In this document: in pieces, positions 12,439 through 21,103 of the stretch
Layout of the letters: each line of letters starts with the position of its first letter
Numbering within the stretch: position 1 is the stretch's first letter
NCBI GenBank assembly: GCA_004357385.1
Contig: SMWF01000001.1
Location: forward strand, 1 to 64,000
Direction: 5' to 3'
Length of the DNA: 64,000 bases
DNA from: Gammaproteobacteria bacterium
GTDB taxonomy: Bacteria > Pseudomonadota > Gammaproteobacteria > Pseudomonadales > Azotimanducaceae
Notes under the pieces: model-generated
Seen by the model: the letters and a program-made list of their open reading frames with translations, nothing else
What the model was told of the DNA's origin: nothing
The model's database searches: none
Made by a program: the position numbers and the translations under genes

Positions 12439-12578
12439 ACACCAGTCCGGACCAGTAGCTGTTCATTAGACCCGGGTTGTGCGGGGGAGTTGCCCGCGCA
12501 CACCCGGAGGTTTGTTTGGGGCTCAAGGTTTTAGCCCGAGTCATATAGTTTAACGGGGCTGAGGGGCTGAAACTACGT
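12439..12578. other. cdsA-rseP gap with GC-rich stem-loop, where dxr would be expected
   Basis: No ORF is credible here. Arms at 12472-12485 (CCGGGTTGTGCGGG) and 12493-12507 (CCCGCGCACACCCGG) pair almost fully with one or two bulges around a 7-nt loop. There is no T-run on either side, so it is not a textbook terminator. It could be an mRNA processing or stabilising element between cdsA and rseP. Confidence 0.5.
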
Positions 12579-13436
12579 TCAGTTCCGCAGCATCAGCAGC
12601 ACGAACAACGCGAAGCTGGGAAGCACCGCCAGCAACGCATCGATTCGATCCAGCAGGCCCCCGTGCCCGGGCAGTAGCGTGCCCGAATCCTTGGCGCCCG
12701 TCTCGCGTTTCAGGACGCTCTCAAACAGGTCGCCGACAATCGATATCGCACCCAGGGCAAACGCCAGCAGCGCCCAGTCCGTCAGCGACAACGAGACCAT
12801 GTGCAATGCCGGTACGATCCCGACCAGTCCCGTGGCAAGCAGCACGGAACAAACCAGTCCGCCGGCGGCACCCTCCCATGTCTTGCCCGGACTGACCGCC
12901 AGCGCGAGCTTGTGTCTGCCATACGCACGGCCGACGAAGTACGCACCAATGTCAGCGGACCACACGACCACGAATAGCCAGATGATCAGCCAGGCACCCA
13001 GGCCAGGCTGCGCGCGCAGCGACACCAGGCCGAGCCAGGCGCCCGTCAGCACCAGCAACCCGGCCCCAGGAATGACACCCGGAGCCCGAAGCACCATTGC
13101 GCTGCGCGGGTAGCCAACGACGATGCCGGCGGCGATCACCCAGCCGACGCCCATGACAGCCAGGGCCGCAACCGCCGCCCCAGGCATCTGAGCCAGCGCT
13201 ACACAAAGACCGCCGAACACCAGCAGATAGACCATCCGACCGCGCCACGTCGAGTAACCGGCCAGCCTTCCCCACTCGTCCAGGGCGATTCCAGCCAACA
13301 CCGCGAACACCAACGCAAAGCTGGTCGGAGGCAGCAGGAACACTGCCGCGACCGCCAACGGCGCGGCAATCAGCGCAGAAACGATACGCAGTTTGAGGGT
13401 GCGGCCCGATTGATCCGACGTGCCAACCTCAGGCAC
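12579..13436 (-). CDS. cdsA: phosphatidate cytidylyltransferase
   Basis: Integral membrane enzyme that makes CDP-diacylglycerol from phosphatidate and CTP, feeding all phospholipids. The 285-residue protein has about eight hydrophobic segments. The C-terminal CDP-DAG synthase signature is present as KRETGAKDSGTLLPGHGGLLDRID, preceded by SPGKTWEGAAGG. The GTG start overlaps the uppS stop by 8 bp. Phosphatidate made by PlsB (28280-30688 in this window) and PlsC is its substrate. Confidence 0.96.
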   Translation of the reverse strand: MPEVGTSDQSGRTLKLRIVSALIAAPLAVAAVFLLPPTSFALVFAVLAGIALDEWGRLAGYSTWRGRMVYLLVFGGLCVALAQMPGAAVAALAVMGVGWVIAAGIVVGYPRSAMVLRAPGVIPGAGLLVLTGAWLGLVSLRAQPGLGAWLIIWLFVVVWSADIGAYFVGRAYGRHKLALAVSPGKTWEGAAGGLVCSVLLATGLVGIVPALHMVSLSLTDWALLAFALGAISIVGDLFESVLKRETGAKDSGTLLPGHGGLLDRIDALLAVLPSFALFVLLMLRN

Positions 13437-14169
13437 GACGGCCGAAGCGGCGCTGCCGCTCGGCGAACGTTCGCATCGCCCTGGTCAGGTGCTCGGCGTC
13501 GAAGTCAGGCCAGAAGGCATCGGTGAAGTACAGTTCGGAATAGGCCAGATCCCAGAGCAGAAAGTTGCTGATTCGTTGCTCCCCGCCGGTCCTGATGCAC
13601 AGGTCCGGCGCCGGCAACTCTCCCAGCGACAGATAACGCGATGTCACCGCTTCGTCGATCGACTCCGGATCCAGCGTTCCCTCACACGCATCGCGAGCCA
13701 TGGCCCGCGCCGCCTGGGCAATGTCCCAGCGACCACCAAAGTTGACCGCGATATTGAGGTTCAAACGAGCATTCTCGCGGGTCATCTGTTCGGCGCGCTT
13801 CATGAGCATCTGCAGGTCTGGCGCCAGTCGGGCAGTATCACCGATGACGTTGAGTCGAACCTCATTCTCGTTCAGTTCTTCGATGTCCGATTCGAGGAAA
13901 CGGCGCATCAAGTCCATCAACAGGTTGATTTCACGACGGGGTCGTTGCCAGTTCTCGGTGCTGAAAGCAAACAGCGTCAGGCACTCGACACCCGCGTCCG
14001 CCGCCGCCTGAGCCACCGGTTTGACGTTCCGTGACCCCGCCCGGTGGCCTGCGGCGCCGGGGAGATGGCGCGCCTTCGCCCAGCGATGATTACCGTCCAT
14101 GATGATCGCGATGTGGCGCGGAACTTCATCCAGTTCCAGGGCCGCCGCCGCTGCCTGCACTTCCGACAT
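13429..14169 (-). CDS. uppS: undecaprenyl diphosphate synthase (isoprenyl transferase)
   Basis: Adds eight cis-isoprene units to farnesyl diphosphate to make the C55 carrier of peptidoglycan and O-antigen synthesis. It has 246 residues. The signature HIAIIMDGNHRWAKAR carries the catalytic Asp25, and GHRAG, NFGGRWDI and RTGGEQRISNFLLWDLAYSE are family motifs. The ATG at 14169 is chosen. It lies downstream of frr and overlaps cdsA by 8 bp. Confidence 0.97.
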   Translation of the reverse strand: MSEVQAAAAALELDEVPRHIAIIMDGNHRWAKARHLPGAAGHRAGSRNVKPVAQAAADAGVECLTLFAFSTENWQRPRREINLLMDLMRRFLESDIEELNENEVRLNVIGDTARLAPDLQMLMKRAEQMTRENARLNLNIAVNFGGRWDIAQAARAMARDACEGTLDPESIDEAVTSRYLSLGELPAPDLCIRTGGEQRISNFLLWDLAYSELYFTDAFWPDFDAEHLTRAMRTFAERQRRFGRRA

Positions 14170-14212
14170 GACGTTCCCGGTGAAATCCAGTGTCAGTTTC
14201 GAGATTCTATCG

Positions 14213-14770
14213 CTAAATCTCTAATAAATCGGATTCTTTTTCGCCCAAAGCGTGATCAATCTCCGCAATTCGCCGATCGGTGAGCTTCTGGATCTCATCT
14301 TCGGCACGATGAACGTCATCCGCACTCGCCTCCTTCGCTTTGACCAGTTCCCGTACCTCGTGAATGGCGTCACGGCGAATATTGCGCACCGCAACCCGGG
14401 CGTTCTCCGCCTCGTGCCGCGCCTGGCGCGTCAGGTCCTTGCGGGTTTCCTCGGTCAACGCCGGAAGTGGCAAGCGGATCACTTCGCCCGTGGTGGAAGG
14501 CGTCAAGCCCAGATCGCTTCTAAGAATCGCCTTCTCGATCTCTGGAATCAGGGGTTTTTCCCAAGGCGAGATCATTAATGTGCGTGCGTCTTCAACGGTC
14601 ACCGAGGCAATCTGATTCAAGGGCGTGTCCGTGCCGTAGTACGGCACTTCGATGCCGTCCAGGAGACTCGGGCTGGCGCGGCCGGTGCGGATTCGCGCGA
14701 AAGCCTGCTGCAAGGCGTCGCTCGACTTCCCCATGCGGGTATCCGCATCCTGTTTGATTGCGTCAATCAC
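14213..14770 (-). CDS. frr: ribosome recycling factor
   Basis: With EF-G it splits post-termination ribosomes. It has 185 residues, the usual length. It contains [24 protein letters not shown] and the C-terminal helix [23 protein letters not shown], both hallmarks of RRF. The GTG start (14768-14770) lies inside the end of pyrH, an 8-bp overlap. The order pyrH-frr-uppS-cdsA is standard. Confidence 0.98.
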   Translation of the reverse strand: MIDAIKQDADTRMGKSSDALQQAFARIRTGRASPSLLDGIEVPYYGTDTPLNQIASVTVEDARTLMISPWEKPLIPEIEKAILRSDLGLTPSTTGEVIRLPLPALTEETRKDLTRQARHEAENARVAVRNIRRDAIHEVRELVKAKEASADDVHRAEDEIQKLTDRRIAEIDHALGEKESDLLEI

Positions 14771-15548
14771 GTGGTGTGCTTCGCCTACTCCTCCGTGCCG
14801 TACCCGCGCCTCGCCCGTCTGTCCCGTCCGACCCAGCGTCGATCAGGGTACCGATGCGATCACCGCGCGCAACCTTTGCCAATGCACCCGCAGCGTTCAC
14901 GTCCAACACCAGAATCGGCATTTGATGGTCACGACACAGACAGATCGCCGTCAGGTCCATCACCCTCAGGTCGCGGCCAATGACCTCATCGTAACTCAAA
15001 TGGTCGTATCGTTCCGCAGTCGGATCGAGCATCGGGTCTGCGCTGTACACCCCATCGACCTTAGTCGCTTTCAGCACCAGGTCCGCATCGATCTCGATGC
15101 CCCGCAGGCACGCGGCGGAATCGGTGGTGAAGAAGGGGTTGCCGGTGCCGGCCGCGAAGATGACTACGTGACCTTCCGCAAGGAGGCTCATGGCGCGCTG
15201 CTGTGCATAACCTTCGACGATACCTGCGATGGGCAGCGCAGAGAGCACGGTCGACGCAACGCCGAGGCTTTGCAGCACGTCCCGGAAGGCCAGCGCATTC
15301 ATGACGGTCGCCAGCATACCCATGTGATCGCCCGTCACCCGGCCCAGGCCTGCATCGGCAAGCGTGGCTCCGCGGAACAGGTTACCGCCGCCGAGGACCA
15401 GCGCCACCTCGACCCCGCCCTTCTGACTTGCGGCGACCTCCCGCGCAAATCGCCGGATGGTCTGAGGATCGATTCCGAATTCCGAATCACCGGCGAGCGC
15501 CTCGCCACTCAGCTTTACCAGAATACGCAGAACCGGTGTGGCGCTCAC
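14763..15548 (-). CDS. pyrH: UMP kinase
   Basis: Phosphorylates UMP to UDP, upstream of CTP synthase in pyrimidine synthesis. The frame is open to 15653, but the GTG at 15546-15548 gives [20 protein letters not shown], the correct family start, five bases after the tsf stop. Motifs seen: [44 protein letters not shown]. The 261 residues exceed the usual 240 or so because of an Arg-rich tail after GDRIGTLID that runs into frr. The tail is probably dispensable. Confidence 0.96.
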   Translation of the reverse strand: MSATPVLRILVKLSGEALAGDSEFGIDPQTIRRFAREVAASQKGGVEVALVLGGGNLFRGATLADAGLGRVTGDHMGMLATVMNALAFRDVLQSLGVASTVLSALPIAGIVEGYAQQRAMSLLAEGHVVIFAAGTGNPFFTTDSAACLRGIEIDADLVLKATKVDGVYSADPMLDPTAERYDHLSYDEVIGRDLRVMDLTAICLCRDHQMPILVLDVNAAGALAKVARGDRIGTLIDAGSDGTDGRGAGTARRSRRSTPRD

Positions 15549-15553
15549 CCGCG

Positions 15554-16435
15554 TCAGCCCTGGCCCTTCACCTGGGCAGCGACCTCCGTTGCGAAGTCCT
15601 CGTCGCGCTTGTCGATCCCTTCGCCTACCTCGAATCGAACGAAGCTGATACACCGGGCGGAATGGTCCGCAAGCAACTTGCCGATGGTGACATCCGGATC
15701 TTTGACGAAGGGTTGATCCACCAGGGATATCTCGGCGAGGTACTTGCGTAGCCTGCCATCCACGATTTTAGTGATGATCTCGGGCGGCTTGCCGCTATCC
15801 TGCGCCTGCGCCGCATAAATTTCCCGTTCCTTGTCCAACACCTCCCGCGACACGTCGTCGGAGGTCACCACCAGCGGCGCGATGGCCGTGACATGCATGG
15901 CGATATTCTTGCCCAGGTCCGCGTCACCCCCATCGAGCTCGACCAGCGTCGCCTTGCGCTTGTCGACGTGCAGATAGCTGCCGACCCGGCCACCGTCGGT
16001 GTCAATTACGGCAATCCGACGCACGGTGATGTTCTCGCCAATCTCCTGGACCAGCGTTTCCCGTTCCGCCCCCAGCCCCTCGGCGAGCAGAGCCTCGACA
16101 TTCCGCTCGCGTCGATCGAAGGCAGCGGCGGTAACCTTGCCAACGAATTCGATGAATTTTTCGTTGCGGGCGGCGAAATCCGTCTCGATGTTCACCTCGA
16201 CCATCACGCCGCAGCTGCCGTCATCGGAGATACGGATGCCCAGCAAACCATCCGCCGCCGTTCGGCCAGCTTTTTTAGCGGCTTTCAGGGAACTGTTCTT
16301 GCGCAGCACATCGATCGCTTGATCGAGATCACCGTCGGCCTCCGTGAGCGCCGTTTTACAATCCATCATCCCGAGCCCGGTGCGCTCCCGAAGCTCCTTG
16401 ACCATCGCCGCCGTTACTGCCGTTGCCGCCGCCAT
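15554..16435 (-). CDS. tsf: elongation factor Ts
   Basis: Guanine-nucleotide exchange factor of EF-Tu. The start is ATG at 16435 because GGAGGT lies four bases upstream; the longer open frame to 16663 would add a Pro/Arg-rich stretch that is only the antisense of rpsB repeats. The 293-residue product contains [20 protein letters not shown] (the UBA-like N-domain that contacts EF-Tu) and the [10 protein letters not shown] motif. It is cotranscribed with rpsB 43 bp upstream. Confidence 0.97.
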   Translation of the reverse strand: MAAATAVTAAMVKELRERTGLGMMDCKTALTEADGDLDQAIDVLRKNSSLKAAKKAGRTAADGLLGIRISDDGSCGVMVEVNIETDFAARNEKFIEFVGKVTAAAFDRRERNVEALLAEGLGAERETLVQEIGENITVRRIAVIDTDGGRVGSYLHVDKRKATLVELDGGDADLGKNIAMHVTAIAPLVVTSDDVSREVLDKEREIYAAQAQDSGKPPEIITKIVDGRLRKYLAEISLVDQPFVKDPDVTIGKLLADHSARCISFVRFEVGEGIDKRDEDFATEVAAQVKGQG

Positions 16436-16478
16436 GCTTACCTCCAGATTCATCCGTTGCGCGCCACGCGCGCTCAAA

Positions 16479-17390
16479 TTACTCGGGTTTGGCCTGTTCG
16501 GCGTCTGCGGCCACGTCCGGCTGCGCGGCCGCGTCCGGTTCCGGGACGGGTTCCGGGTCCGGTTCAGGCGCCGGCTCGCTGGCAGCCTGCGCCGCCGGTG
16601 CGGCGGGGGCGGGGGCCGCGGGTGCAGCAGGTGCAGCAGGTGCAGCAGGTGCAGCAGCTTCATCTTCGTCGATCTCGACGAACTCGTTCAGGTCCACGTT
16701 GCCCGCGGCATCGCTCTGCCCTTCGGCAATGGCGTCTGCCACGGCAGACACGTACAGACGAATCGCACGGATGGCATCGTCGTTGCCCGGGATGACGTAA
16801 TCGATGCCATCCGGATCGCTGTTACTGTCGACGATTCCGATGACCGGAATCCCCAGCTTGTTGGCTTCGCTGACGGCGATGTGTTCGTGCTTTACATCGA
16901 CTACGAACAGCGCGTCCGGCAAACCGCCCATCTCCTTGATCCCACCCAGGCTACGGTCCAACTTCAGCATGAGCCGGGTTTTGGTCAGGGCTTCCTTCTT
17001 GGTCAGCTTCTCGAACGTGCCATCAGCCGCTTGCGTCTCGAGTTCCTGCAACCGCCGGATCGACTGACGTATGGTCTTGTAGTTGGTGAGCATGCCGCCC
17101 AGCCAGCGCTGATCGACGTACGGCATACCCACGCGAACCGCCTGTTCACGAATGACCTTGGCGGCCGCGCGCTTGGTGCCCACGAACAGAACTTTGTTGC
17201 GACGCCGCCCCAGGCTGCGCAGCTGGTCCAGCGCCTCTTTGAACGCCGGCATGGTCTGTTCGAGATTGATGATGTGAATCTTGTTGCGCGAACCGAAGAT
17301 GTAGGGGGCCATCTTCGGATTCCAGAATCGTGTCTGATGGCCGAAGTGCACGCCTGCAGCCAACATGTCACGCATGGTGATCGTCGTCAT
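16479..17390 (-). CDS. rpsB: 30S ribosomal protein S2 with Ala/Pro/Glu-rich C-terminal extension
   Basis: S2 binds the head-body junction of the 30S subunit and is needed for S1 binding. The start is ATG at 17390 with GGAG eight bases upstream; the open frame to 17438 is rejected. The body matches S2 ([72 protein letters not shown]). After DEDE near residue 238 comes a tail of about 60 residues rich in Ala, Pro and Glu (runs of APA and PEPD), absent from E. coli S2 (241 aa) but present in some other proteobacteria. It heads the rpsB-tsf-pyrH-frr cluster and is divergent from map. Confidence 0.97.
   Translation of the reverse strand: MTTITMRDMLAAGVHFGHQTRFWNPKMAPYIFGSRNKIHIINLEQTMPAFKEALDQLRSLGRRRNKVLFVGTKRAAAKVIREQAVRVGMPYVDQRWLGGMLTNYKTIRQSIRRLQELETQAADGTFEKLTKKEALTKTRLMLKLDRSLGGIKEMGGLPDALFVVDVKHEHIAVSEANKLGIPVIGIVDSNSDPDGIDYVIPGNDDAIRAIRLYVSAVADAIAEGQSDAAGNVDLNEFVEIDEDEAAAPAAPAAPAAPAAPAPAAPAAQAASEPAPEPDPEPVPEPDAAAQPDVAADAEQAKPE
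16621..16656. repeat. 9-bp tandem repeat (4 copies) in the rpsB 3' end
   Basis: GGTGCAGCA is repeated four times exactly and head to tail (16621-16629, 16630-16638, 16639-16647, 16648-16656), with degenerate copies at lower coordinates. It encodes the tripeptide repeat of the RpsB tail in frame, so changes in copy number would lengthen or shorten the protein without frameshift. Confidence 0.9.
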
Positions 17391-17563
17391 ATCTATGTCT
17401 CCGGGTTGTGTCTTCCACGTACCCCAGCTCGAAACCACCTCAAGGATGGCACCCGCGAGCCTGTGACGGTGCGTGTGACTCGTTACGTCGTAATGTTACG
17501 TTGCAAAAATGTCCAAACCCTCGAGGCTGCGCAGAACACCCACGTTGCCTAAGAGCGGCGCGC

Positions 17564-17591
17564 TTTATACCATAAACCGTTTTGCGCTTAA
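17564..17591 (-). promoter_or_regulatory. possible promoter of the rpsB operon
   Basis: On the minus strand TTAAGC (17586-17591) and TATAAA (17564-17569) lie 16 bp apart, giving a leader of about 165 nt before the rpsB ATG. A long leader fits known autoregulation of rpsB by S2. The 18-bp palindrome at 17606-17623 sits just upstream of this -35 box. Confidence 0.5.
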
Positions 17592-17605
17592 ACTTTGGCC
17601 CGGGG

Positions 17606-17623
17606 AGCCTTTGATCAAAGGCT
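17606..17623. promoter_or_regulatory. 18-bp perfect palindrome between map and rpsB (possible operator)
   Basis: AGCCTTTGATCAAAGGCT is fully self-complementary with no spacer. It lies in the 276-bp gap between the divergent map and rpsB genes, 15 bp upstream of the likely rpsB -35 box and 43 bp before the map ATG. A dimeric regulator site or a cruciform-forming element are both possible. I know of no named regulator with this site. Confidence 0.6.
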
Positions 17624-17666
17624 TCGTCGTACGCGTCCCGGGCGCGCGGCACTGTAGGATGACCTC

Positions 17667-18458
17667 ATGGGTATTAAACTGAAGACGGCCGACGAGATCG
17701 CGAAGATGCGCGTCGCCGGGCGCATGGCCGCGCGCGTGCTCGAGATGATCGGCGAGCACGTGGTCGCCGGGGCAACCACCGAAGATCTCGACCGTACCTG
17801 TCACGAGTTCATCGTCGAGGATCTCGACGCTGTTCCGGCACCGCTCAACTATTCCAACGCGCCTGGCCAACCGCCGTTCCCGAAGTCGATATGCACTTCA
17901 GTCAATCACGTGGTCTGCCACGGCATCCCCAGCGAACGGAAGAAGCTCAAACGCGGCGATGTGCTGAACATCGACATCACAGTGATCAAGGATGGTTACC
18001 ACGGCGATACCAGCAAGATGTTCTACGTCGGCGAGCCGAGCGTGTTGGCCCAGCGCCTGATCGACATCACTCAGGAATGTCTCTACAGGGGAATAAAGTC
18101 GGTACGCAACGGTGCCAGGCTCGGGGATATCGGCGCCGCGATCCAGGCTCACGCAGAAGGCAACAACTTCTCGGTGGTCAGAGAGTTCTGCGGCCACGGC
18201 ATCGGCGACGTGTTTCACGACGAGCCTCAAGTGCTGCATTACGGCCGTGCCAACACCGGAACCGAGCTGAAATCCGGCATGATTTTTACGATCGAACCGA
18301 TGATCAACGCCGGACGCCGGCACATAAAGATGCTGCCTGACCAGTGGACGGTGGTGACCAAGGACCACAAGCTCTCCGCCCAGTGGGAACACACGATTCT
18401 GGTCACCGATGAGGGCGCCGAGGTGCTGACCCTTCGCGGAGAAGAAAACCTGTTGTGA
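17667..18458 (+). CDS. map: methionine aminopeptidase, type I
   Basis: Removes the N-terminal Met from new proteins. It has 263 residues. The five metal ligands are in place: Asp103, Asp114, His177, Glu210 and Glu241, matching the E. coli set at 97/108/171/204/235. AGGA precedes the ATG by seven bases. map diverges from rpsB, the standard arrangement, and its stop overlaps the glnD start (GTGA). Confidence 0.98.
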   Translation: MGIKLKTADEIAKMRVAGRMAARVLEMIGEHVVAGATTEDLDRTCHEFIVEDLDAVPAPLNYSNAPGQPPFPKSICTSVNHVVCHGIPSERKKLKRGDVLNIDITVIKDGYHGDTSKMFYVGEPSVLAQRLIDITQECLYRGIKSVRNGARLGDIGAAIQAHAEGNNFSVVREFCGHGIGDVFHDEPQVLHYGRANTGTELKSGMIFTIEPMINAGRRHIKMLPDQWTVVTKDHKLSAQWEHTILVTDEGAEVLTLRGEENLL

Positions 18459-21103
18459 CCCAACGCGCCACGACCCTCGACATCCGCGCCCGGATTGCGG
18501 CGGCCAATGCATCTGAAGCAGAACGTTTCTGGTCCGGCGACGACGTCAGTCTACTTCTGGCGGACCGCGCGGCCAGTTTCGATACCTTCATCCGCGAACT
18601 CTGGGACCAGATCGGCTGGCCGGATGCGGCCACCGAGCAGCTCGCACTGTTCGCCGTCGGCGGTTATGGCCGCGGTGAGCTGCATCCTTACTCCGACATC
18701 GATCTGCTGATTCTCTGTGACGGGAACCCAGCCAGATTCGAAGCACAGCTGGAGCGGTTCGTCCAGTCTCTGTGGGATCTGAACCTCGACATAGGCCACA
18801 GCGTGCGCAGCGTCGAGGAGTGCCGCGCCGAAGCCGAAAGCGACATCACGGTGGCAACCACACTGCTCGAACGACGATTGCTGTGCGGGCCACTCGCGCT
18901 CGATCGGAAGATCGGCGCCCTGTTCGCCACTGACGAGATCTGGCCGAGCGCCAAATTCTTCAAGGCAAAAGTGGATGAGCAACGGAAGCGACACGCCCGC
19001 TACCAGGACGTCGAGTACGACCTGGAACCCAACATTAAAGGCGCTCCCGGCGGCCTGCGAGACATCCACACCATCGGCTGGATCATTCGCCGACATTTCG
19101 GTAGCACCGGGCTGGAAGACCTGCCCCTGCGTGGCTTTCTGACCGATGAAGAACGGTCCCGTCTCAACGAGGGAAAGCAATTTCTGTGGCGCGTCCGCTA
19201 CGGATTGCACCTGATCGCCGCGCGCGCCGAGGATCGTTTGCTGTTCGATCATCAACGGGAGCTGGCGAGCCGGCTCGGCTACACCGACAGCGAAGCCCAA
19301 CTGGGTGTCGAGCAGTTCATGCACGATTACTACACACGGGTGCTGGCATTGCGCGAAGTAAACGATGTGCTGCTGCAGCACTTCGACGAGGCGATTCTGC
19401 GAGCCCACTACATTCCCGAAATAGAAGCGATCAATGAGCGTTTCCAGATTCGCGACAGCTACATCGAAACCACCCACGACCGGGTCTTCGAACAACAGCC
19501 CGCGGCGCTGCTGGAGCTGTTCGTCATCATGGCAAACCGGCGTGACATCGCCGGGGTAAGAGCGACGACGATTCGCCTGGTCCGAAGCAGCCTCGACCTC
19601 ATCACCGAGGACTTCCGCAACGACCCAACGATTACCGCGCTGTTCATCGACCTGCTGCGCGCACCCTACACGCTCGTTTCACAGTTGACTCGGATGCGCC
19701 GGTACGGCGTGCTGGGCCGCTATATTCCGGAGTTCGGCGAGATCATCGGGCAGATGCAGCACGATCTGTTCCACATATACACGGTCGACGCGCACACCAT
19801 GATGGTGATCCGTAACATGCGTCGCTTCCACTACCGTTCGAGCCAGGCAACGTTTCCGGTCGCATGCCATTGCGTGAAGAACCTGCCCAAGATCGAGTTG
19901 CTGTACATCGCCGGGCTGTATCATGACATTGGTAAGGGGCGTGGAGGCGACCACTCCGAACTCGGCGCTGTCGACGCGATCCGGTTCTGCACCCGGCACG
20001 GTCTCGATGCGGCAGACACTGCGCTGGTCGGATGGCTGGTGCGTAACCACCTCGTCATGTCGGCGACCGCCCAGCGGCAGGACATTGACGATCCCAACAT
20101 CATTCACGCCTTCGCCGCCCAGGTCGGCAGCGAGACACGGCTGGACTACCTGTACGCGCTGACCGTGGCCGATATCAACGCGACCAATCCAACCCTGTGG
20201 AACAGTTGGCGCGCCACCCTGATGCGACAACTGTATAATGAGACACGCAAGGCGCTGCGGCGCGGCCTCGATACGCCGGTGGATCGTGGCTCGACCATCC
20301 AACGGACCATGCATGACGCGCTGGACCGACTCGAGGCGCGCGGCATGAGCAGAGAGCACGCTCATGTACTGTGGGACACGTCCGATCCGGATTTTTTCCT
20401 CCAGCATTCGGCGAGCCAGATCGTCGCCATAACCGAAGCGATCGATGGCCAGGACGTCGATAGCGAACCCCTCGTGCTGATCCGCGACCTGCCCGGCGAG
20501 GTGCGCAATGAAGGTGCCACGGAGATATTCCTGTACGCGAGGGACCAACCGAACCTGTTCGCCGCCAGCGTCATCGCAATCGGCCAACTCGGCCTTTCCA
20601 TCCACGGCGCGCGCATCTATACATCGGCCAGCGAACGCTGTTTCAACAGCTACATCGTGCTCGATGAAGCGGGACAGCCGCTGGGGCTGGACGAGCGACG
20701 TCGGGAACACATTCGCACCACCATCGCCCGGCAACTCCGCTATCCGATCCAGGCAGGAACACTCAACCCGCGACGTCTGCCGCGGCGCCTTCGCCAGTTC
20801 CAACGGCCCACCGAAGCGCATATCACCAACGACCCGAACAGCTTGTACTCGGTGCTCGTGGTCGAGGCATCCGATCGACCCGGCATACTGGCCCAGCTCG
20901 GTCTGCTGTTCGTCGAGCTGTCGATCACGGTCCACAGTGCCCGGATCACCACCCTCGGCGAACGCATCGAGGATACCTTCTACATCAGCGGCGAACAGCA
21001 ACGCCCCATTGATGACCCAGCCCGCATCGCACAGCTGACCCGTTCGATCTGCGCCCGGCTCGACGCCGGCCTCGAGACCGTGGCGCGGAGCGCGCCACCA
21101 TGA
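18455..21103 (+). CDS. glnD: bifunctional uridylyltransferase/uridylyl-removing enzyme GlnD
   Basis: Primary nitrogen sensor: it uridylylates PII proteins when glutamine is low and removes UMP when it is high. The 882-residue protein shows a nucleotidyltransferase domain (AVGGYGRGELHPYSDIDLL, catalytic Asp81 and Asp83), an HD hydrolase domain (GLYHDIGKGRGGDHSELG, near residue 490) and two C-terminal ACT domains (SVIAIGQLGLSIHGARIYT and VVEASDRPGILAQLGLLF). The GTG start overlaps the map stop and its end overlaps dapC as ATGA. PII uridylylation feeds the NtrB/NtrC relay, which acts through sigma-54. Confidence 0.97.
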   Translation: MTQRATTLDIRARIAAANASEAERFWSGDDVSLLLADRAASFDTFIRELWDQIGWPDAATEQLALFAVGGYGRGELHPYSDIDLLILCDGNPARFEAQLERFVQSLWDLNLDIGHSVRSVEECRAEAESDITVATTLLERRLLCGPLALDRKIGALFATDEIWPSAKFFKAKVDEQRKRHARYQDVEYDLEPNIKGAPGGLRDIHTIGWIIRRHFGSTGLEDLPLRGFLTDEERSRLNEGKQFLWRVRYGLHLIAARAEDRLLFDHQRELASRLGYTDSEAQLGVEQFMHDYYTRVLALREVNDVLLQHFDEAILRAHYIPEIEAINERFQIRDSYIETTHDRVFEQQPAALLELFVIMANRRDIAGVRATTIRLVRSSLDLITEDFRNDPTITALFIDLLRAPYTLVSQLTRMRRYGVLGRYIPEFGEIIGQMQHDLFHIYTVDAHTMMVIRNMRRFHYRSSQATFPVACHCVKNLPKIELLYIAGLYHDIGKGRGGDHSELGAVDAIRFCTRHGLDAADTALVGWLVRNHLVMSATAQRQDIDDPNIIHAFAAQVGSETRLDYLYALTVADINATNPTLWNSWRATLMRQLYNETRKALRRGLDTPVDRGSTIQRTMHDALDRLEARGMSREHAHVLWDTSDPDFFLQHSASQIVAITEAIDGQDVDSEPLVLIRDLPGEVRNEGATEIFLYARDQPNLFAASVIAIGQLGLSIHGARIYTSASERCFNSYIVLDEAGQPLGLDERRREHIRTTIARQLRYPIQAGTLNPRRLPRRLRQFQRPTEAHITNDPNSLYSVLVVEASDRPGILAQLGLLFVELSITVHSARITTLGERIEDTFYISGEQQRPIDDPARIAQLTRSICARLDAGLETVARSAPP

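Noticed and set aside
16436-16663. A long N-terminal extension of tsf rich in Pro and Arg
   Set aside because: It overlaps rpsB repeats in another frame, while GGAGGT sits four bases before the ATG at 16435.
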